DNA of 64,000 bases, from NCBI GenBank assembly GCA_934254925.1, contig CAKQMD010000001.1, forward strand, positions 1-64,000. The letters are read 5' to 3'. A program made the translations under genes and the position numbers. The notes beneath the pieces are model-generated. The model worked only from the letters and a program-made list of their open reading frames with translations. It did not search any database and was not told the DNA's origin. This DNA comes from an uncultured Alphaproteobacteria bacterium (GTDB lineage: Bacteria; Pseudomonadota; Alphaproteobacteria; RF32; CAG-239). This document shows, piece after piece, positions 42,049 through 49,820 of this stretch (the first letter of the stretch is position 1; each line of letters begins with the position of its first letter).

Positions 42049-43437
42049 TTAAAAATTAATGGAATTGGGTGTTCTTGGGAAAGGAATCACGTCTCTGATG
42101 TTGCCGATGCCGGTCACCAACATCATCATCCGCTCAAACCCCAGACCGAAACCGGCATGGGGCACCGAACCGTAACGGCGCGAATCGAGATACCATTCGT
42201 AGTCTTCCTCGCGCATGCCGCATTCTTTGATTTTGGCCAACAAAACGTCCAGACGTTCCTCACGCTGGGAACCGCCGATCAACTCACCGATCCGCGGGAC
42301 CAAAACATCCATGGCGGCGACGGTTTTGCCGTCATCGTTCAGGCGCATGTAAAAAGCCTTGATCTCTTTCGGATAATCGCGGACAATCACCGGTCGGCGG
42401 AAATGCTCTTCGGCCAGATAACGTTCATGCTCGGTCTGCAGGTCAATACCGTATTCCGGCGCATATTCGAACTTATGGCCCGATTTTTTCATGATCTCGA
42501 TCGCTTCGGTATAAGTGATGCGGGCAAAGCCGTTGTTGATAATATTGTTCAGCGTCTCTTTGAGAGTCGGGTCGACAAATTTTTCAAACAGCTCGATGTC
42601 GTCCGGGCATTTTTCCATCACATGTCTGACGCAATAGCGCACCATGTCTTCGGCCAGATCCATATCGTCATAAATGTCGGCGAAGGCCATTTCGGGCTCA
42701 ATCATCCAAAATTCGGCGGCATGACGGGTAGTATTGGAGTTTTCGGCGCGAAAAGTCGGGCCGAAAGTGTAAATATCACCAAGCCCCATGGCGTACATTT
42801 CGCCGTTTAACTGTCCGGAAACCGTTAAATGCGCCTCTTTTCCGAAGAAATCCCGGCTATAGTCGACCTTGCCGTCTTTGGTCAGGGGCAGGTTTTCAAG
42901 ATCCAGCGTCGTCACGCGAAACATTTCGCCGGCGCCTTCGCAATCGGAACCGGTAATCAGCGGCGTATGGACATAGCGAAAACCACGATCGTTGAAAAAC
43001 TTATGAATGGCAAAGGACAGTTCCGAACGAATCCGAAAAGCGGCGCCGTATTTATTGGTCCGCGGCCGCAAATGCGCGATGCTGCGCAGGTATTCGTCGG
43101 TATGTTTTTTCTTTTGCAGCGGGTAGCTTTCATCGGCGATTTGATAAATCTCGATCTTGCGGGCAACAATTTCATATTTTTGAGCGCCGCCTTTGGACTC
43201 CACCAAAGCGCCCGTCACCGCCAGAGAGGAACCGGTGGTGAGTTTTTTGACGTCTTCATAGTTGGAGAGATTGTTATTGGCAATGACCTGGATATTTTTC
43301 AAACCGGAACCGTCGTTCACTTCTATGAACGAAAAATCTTTTGAATCGCGCCGAGTTCTGACCCAGCCTTTTACTAAAACCTCTTCCAGCGGATGTTCCG
43401 CTTTCAGAAGCGCAGCAACTTTAGTTCTCTTCAACAT
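42049..43437 (-). CDS. asnS: asparaginyl-tRNA synthetase
   Basis: A class IIb synthetase charging tRNA-Asn, whose gene is at 49298. 462 residues from ATG 43437, which has GAGGAAG at suitable spacing. The N-terminal OB-fold anticodon domain (VLVKGWVRTRRDSKDFSFIE) is followed by the catalytic core, with motif 2 (TFRAENSNTTRHAAEFWMIE) and motif 3 at the C-terminus (GFGLGFERMMMLVTGIGNIR). The ending RDVIPFPRTPNSINF is typical of AsnRS rather than AspRS. Its presence suggests that Asn-tRNA is made directly. Confidence 0.95.
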   Translation of the reverse strand: MLKRTKVAALLKAEHPLEEVLVKGWVRTRRDSKDFSFIEVNDGSGLKNIQVIANNNLSNYEDVKKLTTGSSLAVTGALVESKGGAQKYEIVARKIEIYQIADESYPLQKKKHTDEYLRSIAHLRPRTNKYGAAFRIRSELSFAIHKFFNDRGFRYVHTPLITGSDCEGAGEMFRVTTLDLENLPLTKDGKVDYSRDFFGKEAHLTVSGQLNGEMYAMGLGDIYTFGPTFRAENSNTTRHAAEFWMIEPEMAFADIYDDMDLAEDMVRYCVRHVMEKCPDDIELFEKFVDPTLKETLNNIINNGFARITYTEAIEIMKKSGHKFEYAPEYGIDLQTEHERYLAEEHFRRPVIVRDYPKEIKAFYMRLNDDGKTVAAMDVLVPRIGELIGGSQREERLDVLLAKIKECGMREEDYEWYLDSRRYGSVPHAGFGLGFERMMMLVTGIGNIRDVIPFPRTPNSINF

Positions 43438-43590
43438 TATTAACTTCCTCAATTTATTATTTTATCCAAGGATTATTACCAATAATCCGAGAGATCATAC
43501 ATCACGAATCTTTAATTGTCCAGCATTGACAATTGATAATCAACGTATTAATTTAAGCATAATAATTGTTTTAACCGGAGATTTTGATTG

Positions 43591-44052
43591 ATGAAAAAAC
43601 TTGCCCTTTTATTAGCTTTTCCCCTTGCTTTGATGCTGAATGCCTGTACGTCCAACATCGGCGCCAACCAGTATTCCACCTCGGCAACCGGAGAAGTCAA
43701 CCGTGCGCTTAAAGGAACGGTCGTCAGCGTTCGGGCCGTGACGGTGCAAAGCAACAACAACGCCGGTATGTTAATCGGCGGCGCAGCCGGCGGTGTGGCC
43801 GGATCAACCATCGGCGGCGGCGACACGGCTCACATTCTCGGAGCCATCGGCGGAGCCGTCCTTGGCGGAATTGCCGGTGACGCGGCTCAAAACCAACTTT
43901 CCAAACAAGGTGGTTATGAATATGTGATTGAACTGGACAACGGTTCCATGGTCACCATTACGCAGGGAACGGATGTTTTGCTCAGCCCGGGGCAGAGATG
44001 TCTGGTTCTTTACGGTAAACAGGCCCGCGTTGTTCCCTACAACGGAATTTAG
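43591..44052 (+). CDS. glycine-zipper outer membrane lipoprotein (SlyB/17-kDa antigen-like)
   Basis: 153 residues from ATG 43591. The lipobox LMLNAC puts the lipid Cys at residue 19. The mature protein has a glycine-zipper hairpin (MLIGGAAGGVAGSTIGGG, then LGAIGGAVLGGIAGDAAQ), the 2TM motif of rickettsial 17-kDa surface antigen and SlyB, followed by a small strand-rich domain (EYVIELDNGSMVTITQG). It is probably anchored in the outer membrane and helps envelope integrity. It is a single gene ended by a strong terminator. Confidence 0.88.
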   Translation: MKKLALLLAFPLALMLNACTSNIGANQYSTSATGEVNRALKGTVVSVRAVTVQSNNNAGMLIGGAAGGVAGSTIGGGDTAHILGAIGGAVLGGIAGDAAQNQLSKQGGYEYVIELDNGSMVTITQGTDVLLSPGQRCLVLYGKQARVVPYNGI

Positions 44053-44059
44053 AAGACAG

Positions 44060-44083
44060 ACCTCCCTTCGGGGAGGTTTTTTT
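44060..44083 (+). terminator. Rho-independent terminator after the glycine-zipper lipoprotein gene
   Basis: ACCTCCC-TTCG-GGGAGGT with a stable UUCG tetraloop and seven T's. Confidence 0.9.
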
Positions 44084-44149
44084 GGGGCTTGATTCCACAG
44101 AACAAATCCGCTAAAATTGGAAACAATAAAAAATTAAAAAGATATAATT

Positions 44150-44581
44150 ATGAGCACAACACTTTATTTTTTGCCCCGGCCGGACGCCTCTTTGTCTTTG
44201 CTTCCCGCTTTTGTTCTTCGGGACGGACAAGCAACGGAAGGATTTGTTTGCAACAATCCCAAGGCGGCCCGCTCTGCGCTTTTGATGATGCCCTCGCTTA
44301 ACAGCGGCCACGGGGATTGTCTGTGTCGGTTACATCTTTTCGGTTATGAACTGAAAGAAGCCGTTCAGCTTTTCACCAGGACTTTTCTTTTGTTGAAAAA
44401 CGAGGGAACGAAAATTTTCGATCTTTTGTTTTATAAAGAATCGCCCCAAAGCGTCATCGTTGAATTTATGATGGAAAAAGACATTGCCAAATGGCTATAT
44501 GCCTATAATGAGCTGATTTGGCTTTTGCGACGACAAACCAGCGAAAGCAAACACTGCCGCGAGGAAATTGTCAAATTATAA
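44150..44581 (+). CDS. hypothetical protein
   Basis: 143 residues, not recognised. No signal peptide. The N-terminus (TTLYFLPRPDASLSLLPAFV) is strand-like and the second half is helical with many large hydrophobics (KWLYAYNELIWLLRR). It has three cysteines in the middle (CNNPK, CLCRL). It is alone between two terminators and convergent with the response regulator gene. The preceding leader is AT-rich and has no strong ribosome binding site. Confidence 0.6.
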   Translation: MSTTLYFLPRPDASLSLLPAFVLRDGQATEGFVCNNPKAARSALLMMPSLNSGHGDCLCRLHLFGYELKEAVQLFTRTFLLLKNEGTKIFDLLFYKESPQSVIVEFMMEKDIAKWLYAYNELIWLLRRQTSESKHCREEIVKL

Positions 44582-44604
44582 AAAAGGCCGGAAATTCCGG
44601 CCTT
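44582..44604. terminator. bidirectional terminator
   Basis: AAAAGGCCGGAA directly paired with TTCCGGCCTTTT, with A and T flanks. It serves the plus-strand hypothetical gene and the minus-strand response regulator gene. Confidence 0.88.
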
Positions 44605-44609
44605 TTGTT

Positions 44610-45230
44610 TTAGATCAGCCCCATTTTTTGGGCAATAATCACTGCTTGCGTTCGATTGGTGGCGCCGACGGAACGCAGAAGCGCGTTGATGTGCAGCTTG
44701 ACTGTGGCCTCTGAAACGCCCATTTTGAAAGCAATCTGCTTGTTGGACATTCCCTCGGCCACAAAGCCCAAGACTTCCGCCTGACGATTGGTCAGGGTTT
44801 TGCCGCGGGTTTTGTTCTCGTTGCCGCTGGAAGAATTTCCCTCCAGCAGTGCGGGCGGCAAATAGGTTCCGCCGTCCAAAATCAGCTTGAGGGCACCGTT
44901 TAAGATCTTGGTCTCAATTCTTTTGGGAATGTAGCCGGCGATCCCCTTGTCCAACACTTTGCGGATGCTTTTGATATCTTCCGTTGCAGAAACAACGACA
45001 AAACGAGCACCGGTAGCGTTTTTCTGAATCGCATCCAGGCCTTCTTCCCATTTCATGTCCGGCATATCCAGATCCAAAATGGCCAGATCGACCTTGTTTT
45101 CTTCCAAAATCTTCAAGGCCTGAGAATAAGTTCCGGCCTGAAGAATGACGGCATCGGGCACTATTTTTTCAAGCTGCAGGCTTAAACCGTCGCGAAACAA
45201 GGCGTGATCGTCAGCAATCAGAATTTTCAT
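44610..45230 (-). CDS. NarL/LuxR-family response regulator (orphan)
   Basis: 206 residues from the second of two adjacent ATGs, which is better spaced from AGGAG. The receiver domain (about 1-120) has the acidic pocket ADDH and the phospho-acceptor Asp in the LDLDMP motif near residue 53. The C-terminal LuxR helix-turn-helix is LTNRQAEVLGFVAEGMSNKQ followed by IAFKMGVSEATVKLHINALL. It should be a DNA-binding regulator controlled by phosphorylation. No histidine kinase gene lies next to it, so the signal and target are unknown. Confidence 0.92.
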   Translation of the reverse strand: MKILIADDHALFRDGLSLQLEKIVPDAVILQAGTYSQALKILEENKVDLAILDLDMPDMKWEEGLDAIQKNATGARFVVVSATEDIKSIRKVLDKGIAGYIPKRIETKILNGALKLILDGGTYLPPALLEGNSSSGNENKTRGKTLTNRQAEVLGFVAEGMSNKQIAFKMGVSEATVKLHINALLRSVGATNRTQAVIIAQKMGLI

Positions 45231-45322
45231 CATTATCTCCTGTAAACCGGTAAAATACTCAAATTTCCCCGCATGATCTCTGCGGAGACTTAGCTTTAAG
45301 TTCTATATAATACCTGTTTTTT

Positions 45323-45784
45323 TTATTTTAAAGGTAAGATTTTATATTCTATGCCTGCTTCTTTGAACATCTGTTCGGAATAGGCCAGTTTGTCGCGCCA
45401 GGTGGGATCTTTGATGTCCGGCCGAGGCTCGACGGCATGGGTCACCACCATTTTTATGCCCGATTGGATGATGGCGCGGGCGCAATCGGTACAGGGCGCA
45501 TGCGTGGCATAAAGCACGCAGCCTTTCAAGGAGGTTCCGGTCAGGCAGGCGTTATAAATCGCGTTACGCTCAGCATGTTCAAAAAAATCATATTTCGTCG
45601 GGCGTTCCATACGTTCGGGCTTGTCGTCGTCCACGCCGCGAACCAGGCCGTTGTATCCGGTGGCGCGAATTTCCCTGTCCGGACCGACAACCACGGCGCC
45701 GGTTTTCGTCGACGGGTCCTTGGACCAACCGGCCACCAGTTCCGCCACTTCCATAAAGCGCTGATGCCATTTATCCGAAAACAT
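45323..45784 (-). CDS. deoxycytidylate deaminase family protein
   Basis: 153 residues from ATG 45784, preceded by AAGGAG. It has the zinc-dependent deaminase signature: HAERNAIYNA with the zinc His and catalytic Glu, and THAPCTDCARAI with two zinc cysteines. The family converts dCMP to dUMP for dTTP synthesis; the N-terminal WSKDPSTKTGAVVVGPDREI matches bacterial and ComEB-like members. A ComE role is not supported by neighbours. Monocistronic. Confidence 0.88.
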   Translation of the reverse strand: MFSDKWHQRFMEVAELVAGWSKDPSTKTGAVVVGPDREIRATGYNGLVRGVDDDKPERMERPTKYDFFEHAERNAIYNACLTGTSLKGCVLYATHAPCTDCARAIIQSGIKMVVTHAVEPRPDIKDPTWRDKLAYSEQMFKEAGIEYKILPLK

Positions 45785-45897
45785 GCTTTTTCTCCTTCCT
45801 TGGTTTGACTTTTTCAAATTTAGACCCGTTTCAAAAATCTGACAAGAGCTTTTCTAACCAGTCCTGCATTTTTATTAGAAAAATAAGTTAGTAAGAC

Positions 45898-45926
45898 TTG
45901 ACATTATCTTAAATATGAACGATTTT
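45898..45926 (+). promoter_or_regulatory. candidate enolase promoter
   Basis: A perfect TTGACA (45898-45903) followed after 17 bases by GATTTT, a poor -10. The start codon is about 37 bases downstream, behind AGGAGAAAA. Confidence 0.35.
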
Positions 45927-45963
45927 AGGAGCAGTGCTTTTTATAATTTATTAGGAGAAAAAA

Positions 45964-47274
45964 ATGAGTGCTATTATTGATATTCATGCCCGTGAAATTT
46001 TAGATTCACGCGGAAACCCGACCGTTGAAGCCGACGTTGTTTTGCAAAGCGGCGCTTTCGGCCGCGCTGCCGTTCCTTCCGGCGCTTCTACCGGCGTGCA
46101 TGAAGCCGTTGAACTCCGTGACGGCGACAAAAAACGTTATATGGGCAAAGGCGTGGAAAAGGCCGTTGAAAACGTCAACGAAGAAATTTACGACGCTCTG
46201 GCCGGCATGGACGCCGAAGACCAGATCGAACTGGACAACGCCATGATTGAGCTGGACGGAACCGAAAACAAAGGCCGTCTCGGCGCCAATGCCATTTTGG
46301 CGGTTTCTCTGGCTGTTGCCAAGGCTCAGGCCGAAGAATCCGGCTTGCCCCTGTATCGTTACCTCGGCGGCACCATGGCTCGCACTCTGCCGGTCCCGAT
46401 GATGAACATCGTCAACGGCGGTCAGCATGCCGACAACCCGATCGACATTCAGGAATTCATGATTATGCCGGTCGGCGCTTCCTCCATTAAAGAAGCCGTC
46501 CGCATGGGTGCCGAAATCTTCCACACCCTGAAGAAAAACCTCAAAGCCGCCGGTCATAACACCAATGTCGGCGACGAAGGCGGTTTCGCCCCGAATTTGA
46601 AATCCGCCGACGAAGCTTTGTCCTTCATCGTCAAGTCCATCTCCGACGCCGGTTACAAACCCGGTGAAGACGTTGTTTTGGCCATTGATGCCGCTTCTTC
46701 CGAATTCTATGAGAACGGCAAGTATGAAATGAAAGGCGAAGGAAAATCCTACACCAACGCTCAGATGGTTGACTTCTACAAAGGTCTTTGCGACAAGTTC
46801 CCGATCTTCTCCATTGAAGACGGCATGGCCGAAGACGACTGGGAAGGCTGGAAGATGCTGACCGATGCTCTCGGCGACCGTGTCCAGCTCGTCGGCGACG
46901 ACCTCTTTGTGACCAACCCGAAACGTTTGGCCATGGGTATTGAAAAAGGCGTGGCTAACTCCATCTTGGTTAAAGTCAACCAGATCGGCACCCTGACCGA
47001 AACCTTGAAAGCCGTTGACCTGGCTCAACGCAACAAATATACCGCCGTTTTGTCTCACCGCTCCGGCGAAACCGAAGACACGACGATCGCCGATATTGCG
47101 GTTGCAACCAACTGCGGTCAGATCAAGACAGGTTCGATGTCGCGTACCGACCGTATGGCCAAATATAACCAGCTCATCCGCATTGAGGAAGAATTGGGCG
47201 ATATGGCCATTTATGCCGGTAAGTCGATTTTGAAATGCAAAAGCACCTGCTGCGCCTGCAAAAAAGCCAGCTAA
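45964..47274 (+). CDS. eno: enolase with Cys-rich C-terminal tail
   Basis: Converts 2-phosphoglycerate to phosphoenolpyruvate in glycolysis. 436 residues, with the N-terminal SRGNPTVEADV, metal ligands in LAIDAASSE, SIEDGMAEDDW and VGDDLFVTN, the catalytic Lys in ILVKVNQIGT and LSHRSGETEDTTIADIAV. The last residues are unusual: after the normal end region (AGKSIL) comes KCKSTCCACKKAS, with four cysteines in eight residues, not found in typical enolases. It could bind metal or be redox-active. A strong AGGAG precedes the ATG and codon use is that of a highly expressed gene. Confidence 0.96.
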   Translation: MSAIIDIHAREILDSRGNPTVEADVVLQSGAFGRAAVPSGASTGVHEAVELRDGDKKRYMGKGVEKAVENVNEEIYDALAGMDAEDQIELDNAMIELDGTENKGRLGANAILAVSLAVAKAQAEESGLPLYRYLGGTMARTLPVPMMNIVNGGQHADNPIDIQEFMIMPVGASSIKEAVRMGAEIFHTLKKNLKAAGHNTNVGDEGGFAPNLKSADEALSFIVKSISDAGYKPGEDVVLAIDAASSEFYENGKYEMKGEGKSYTNAQMVDFYKGLCDKFPIFSIEDGMAEDDWEGWKMLTDALGDRVQLVGDDLFVTNPKRLAMGIEKGVANSILVKVNQIGTLTETLKAVDLAQRNKYTAVLSHRSGETEDTTIADIAVATNCGQIKTGSMSRTDRMAKYNQLIRIEEELGDMAIYAGKSILKCKSTCCACKKAS

Positions 47275-47290
47275 ACGCTGCTGTTTTCTA

Positions 47291-47326
47291 AAAAAGAACT
47301 CCGCATAAAATGCGGAGTTCTTTTTT
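47291..47326. terminator. bidirectional terminator between eno and glyA
   Basis: GAACTCCGCA (47296-47305) pairs with TGCGGAGTTC (47311-47320). It is flanked by A5 on the left and T6 on the right, so it works for both converging genes. Confidence 0.9.
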
Positions 47327-47345
47327 GTCATCTGACATTAATTTT

Positions 47346-48608
47346 TTACAAATCTCCATAGATGGGAAAACGCCGACACAAGGCGATGGCTTTTTCCTTA
47401 ACTTCGGCAATCACGGAATCGGCATTCCCCGCAGCCAAAGCGTCAACAACGTCACCGATCCATTGGCCGATCATCTCAAATTCCGCCTCTTTAAAACCGC
47501 GCGTTGTGCCGGCCGGCGTTCCCAGCCGAATGCCGGAAGTGATTTTCGGCGGCATCGGATCAAAAGGAATGGCATTTTTATTGCCGGTCATATTCGCCCG
47601 CTCCAAAGCCTGAGCCACGACGTCTCCGGTCAGGTTCTTCGGCCGCAGATCGACCAAAAGCAAATGCGTATCCGTTCCGCCGGAAACCAAATCCAGTCCC
47701 CGCTTTTTTAACGTTTCTCCCAAGATTTTGGCATTTTTCACCACTTGCGCCGCATAATTTTTAAATTCCGGCGTCAGATCTTCGCCAAAGCAGACGGCTT
47801 TTCCGGCAATCACATGCATCAGAGGCCCGCCCTGGGTTCCGGGAAAGATAGCGGAATCTATCTTTTTAGCAATTTCGCCGTTGTTGGTTAAAATCATGCC
47901 GCCGCGAGGGCCGCGCAGCGTCTTGTGCGTCGTGGTGGTCACCACGTCGGCATAAGGCAATGGATTGGGATGGACGCCGCCGGCAACCAAACCGGCAAAA
48001 TGAGCCATATCGACCATCAGATAAGCACCGCAGGCATCTGCAATCTGCCGAAAACGGGCAAAATCAATTTGACGAGGATAAGCCGATCCACCGGCAATGA
48101 TCAATTTGGGCTGATGCTCTTCAGCCAAGCGTTCGACCTCTTCATAATCAATCAGGCCGTCTTCTTTTCGCACTCCGTATTGCACGGACTTCAGCCATTT
48201 TCCCGAGACGGAAACTTTAGAGCCGTGAGTCAAGTGTCCCCCCGCATCCAAAGACATACCGAGAATTGTGTCACAAGGCTGCAAAAGCGCAACATAGACC
48301 GCGGTATTGGCCTGACTTCCGGAATGCGGCTGCACATTTACATAAGCAGCGTTAAAAAGTTTTTTTGCCCGTTCGATGGCCAAGATTTCCACTTTGTCGA
48401 CAAACTCGCATCCGCCATAATAGCGCTTGGCAGGATAACCTTCGGCGTATTTGTTGGTCAGAATCGACCCCTGCGCCTGCAAAACGGCTTTGGAAACAAT
48501 ATTTTCGGAAGCAATCAGTTCAATCTGATTTTGCTGCCGTTCCAATTCCTGAGCAATTGCCGAAAAAACAGCCTCATCTTCATCTTTCAAATTTTTGGTA
48601 AAATCCAT
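47346..48608 (-). CDS. glyA: serine hydroxymethyltransferase
   Basis: A PLP enzyme interconverting serine and glycine with tetrahydrofolate. 420 residues with ELIASENIVSKAVLQAQGS, the PLP-Lys motif TTTTHKTLRGPRGGMIL (Lys near residue 228), and LRLGTPAGTTRGFKE near the C-terminus. It follows rpiB by 18 bases on the same strand, an arrangement common in alphaproteobacteria (rpiB-glyA), so the two are one operon. Confidence 0.96.
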   Translation of the reverse strand: MDFTKNLKDEDEAVFSAIAQELERQQNQIELIASENIVSKAVLQAQGSILTNKYAEGYPAKRYYGGCEFVDKVEILAIERAKKLFNAAYVNVQPHSGSQANTAVYVALLQPCDTILGMSLDAGGHLTHGSKVSVSGKWLKSVQYGVRKEDGLIDYEEVERLAEEHQPKLIIAGGSAYPRQIDFARFRQIADACGAYLMVDMAHFAGLVAGGVHPNPLPYADVVTTTTHKTLRGPRGGMILTNNGEIAKKIDSAIFPGTQGGPLMHVIAGKAVCFGEDLTPEFKNYAAQVVKNAKILGETLKKRGLDLVSGGTDTHLLLVDLRPKNLTGDVVAQALERANMTGNKNAIPFDPMPPKITSGIRLGTPAGTTRGFKEAEFEMIGQWIGDVVDALAAGNADSVIAEVKEKAIALCRRFPIYGDL

Positions 48609-48626
48609 CTGTTTCAGTCCTTTCCA

Positions 48627-49055
48627 TCATAGGTCAAGCTTTTCGATTCGGCGGAGATGCCTGCCGCCCTCAAATTCTGTTTTTAAAAAGATATCCACAT
48701 ATCGTGCGGCATCTTCCGGCGAAATCACGCGGCCGCCCAAGGCAATGATATTGGCATCATTGTGTTTGCGGGACATTTCCGCCGTATAGTCGTTATAAAC
48801 CAAAGCGGCTCGAATCCCCTTATAACGATTAGCAGCCATTGAAATTCCGATTCCGGTACCGCAGATCAGAATCCCCCTGTCGGCAGCGCCGGACTTGATT
48901 TTATCCACCATAATTTTGGCAATGTCGGGATAATCGCAAGACTCCCCGCAGAAAGCCCCCAAATCCTGCAAAACAAGACCTTGTTTTTCATAGTGTTTTT
49001 TCAGATTTTCCTTAAGCTCGTATCCGCCGTGATCCGAAGCGATGGCAACTTTCAT
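48627..49055 (-). CDS. rpiB: ribose-5-phosphate isomerase B
   Basis: Interconverts ribose-5-phosphate and ribulose-5-phosphate. 142 residues with IASDHGGYELKENLKKH at the N-terminus, LICGTGIGISMAANRYKGIR (catalytic Cys and Thr) and the NDANIIALGGR segment. A GGAGG lies before the ATG. First gene of the rpiB-glyA operon, divergent from the tRNA pair. Confidence 0.95.
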   Translation of the reverse strand: MKVAIASDHGGYELKENLKKHYEKQGLVLQDLGAFCGESCDYPDIAKIMVDKIKSGAADRGILICGTGIGISMAANRYKGIRAALVYNDYTAEMSRKHNDANIIALGGRVISPEDAARYVDIFLKTEFEGGRHLRRIEKLDL

Positions 49056-49152
49056 AATCGGGTCCTCCTTCTAAAATTCTTCAGCCTCGGCTATGATATA
49101 ACATCAGACGGATAAAAAAAGAAGTTTTTTTGCATTTTCATAAAAAAAGTTA

Positions 49153-49180
49153 TTGACGGCGGAGAAAAAATTTGTATATA
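49153..49180 (+). promoter_or_regulatory. promoter of tRNA-Cys / tRNA-Asn
   Basis: TTGACG (49153-49158), a 16-base spacer and TATATA (49175-49180), about 35 bases before tRNA-Cys. Both tRNAs are probably made from this one start. Confidence 0.7.
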
Positions 49181-49214
49181 TATGGAACTACCGAATGAGA
49201 GCGGTATTGTGAAC

Positions 49215-49289
49215 GGCCGGTTGGCAGAGTGGCTCATGCAGAGGACTGCAAATCCTTGTACATCGGTTCAATTCCGGTACCGGCCTCCA
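49215..49289 (+). tRNA. tRNA-Cys (GCA)
   Basis: Acceptor GGCCGG pairs with CCGGCC, anticodon arm AGGA-CTGCAAA-TCCT giving GCA, encoded CCA. It lies eight bases upstream of tRNA-Asn. Confidence 0.95.
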
Positions 49290-49297
49290 AAATATAT

Positions 49298-49372
49298 TCC
49301 GGCTTAGCTCAGCGGTAGAGCAATCGGCTGTTAACCGATTGGTCGCCTGTTCGAATCAGGCAGCCGGAGCCA
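49298..49372 (+). tRNA. tRNA-Asn (GTT)
   Basis: Acceptor TCCGGCT pairs with AGCCGGA, anticodon arm ATCGG-CTGTTAA-CCGAT giving GTT, T arm GCCTG-TTCGAAT-CAGGC, encoded CCA. Its 3' end (AATCAGGCAGCCGG) recurs twice downstream as the head of tandem repeat units. Confidence 0.96.
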
Positions 49373-49796
49373 ATAAAAAAAGCACCTGTCAAGGTGCTTT
49401 TTTTATTGGCTTTGACTTTCTGGGCGAGCGGCGACCAAGGGAGCCTGTTTGAACTATGGGGCGCAAGCGCGCCTTCGGCCGTGCGATGCGCCGGAACAGT
49501 CGGCAACGAGCAAACCCATTGTTTGCGAGTTGTCAATCAGGCAGCCGGTTTCCTTATCTCACGCACCTTAATAGGTGCTTTTTTTTTATTGGTTTTGGCT
49601 TTCTGGGCAAGCGGCGACCAAGGGAGCCTGTTTGAACTGTGGGGCGCAAGCGCGCCTTTGACCGGGCGATGCGCCGGAACAGTCGGCAACGAGCAAACCC
49701 GTTGTTTGCGAGTTGTCAATCAGGCAGCCGGTCTCCTTATCTCACACACCTTGATAGGTTCTTTTTTATTGCCTTTGACTTTCTGGGCGAGCGGCG
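49354..49796 (+). repeat. ~182-bp tandem repeat seeded by the tRNA-Asn 3' end
   Basis: Units start at 49354 (inside tRNA-Asn), 49535 and 49718, each with AATCAGGCAGCCGG. Next comes a GCACC...GGTGC hairpin with T run (degraded in the third), then a conserved block containing CTTTCTGGGCGAGCGGCG, GGGCGCAAGCGCGCC and a CAAAC/GTTTG hairpin. The third unit is cut off after GAGCGGCG, next to the MacB permease gene. An open frame spans the repeats on each strand, but both are repeats of the same non-coding unit, so I do not call genes. The whole 49373-49820 gap is taken up by it. Confidence 0.85.
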
Positions 49797-49820
49797 CGGC
49801 CTTCATACTTGGGCGGCAGT

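Noticed and set aside
46006..47331. 441-codon minus-strand open frame opposite enolase
   Set aside because: Enolase on the plus strand is unmistakable. The antisense frame is a codon-bias shadow rich in F, G and H without motifs.
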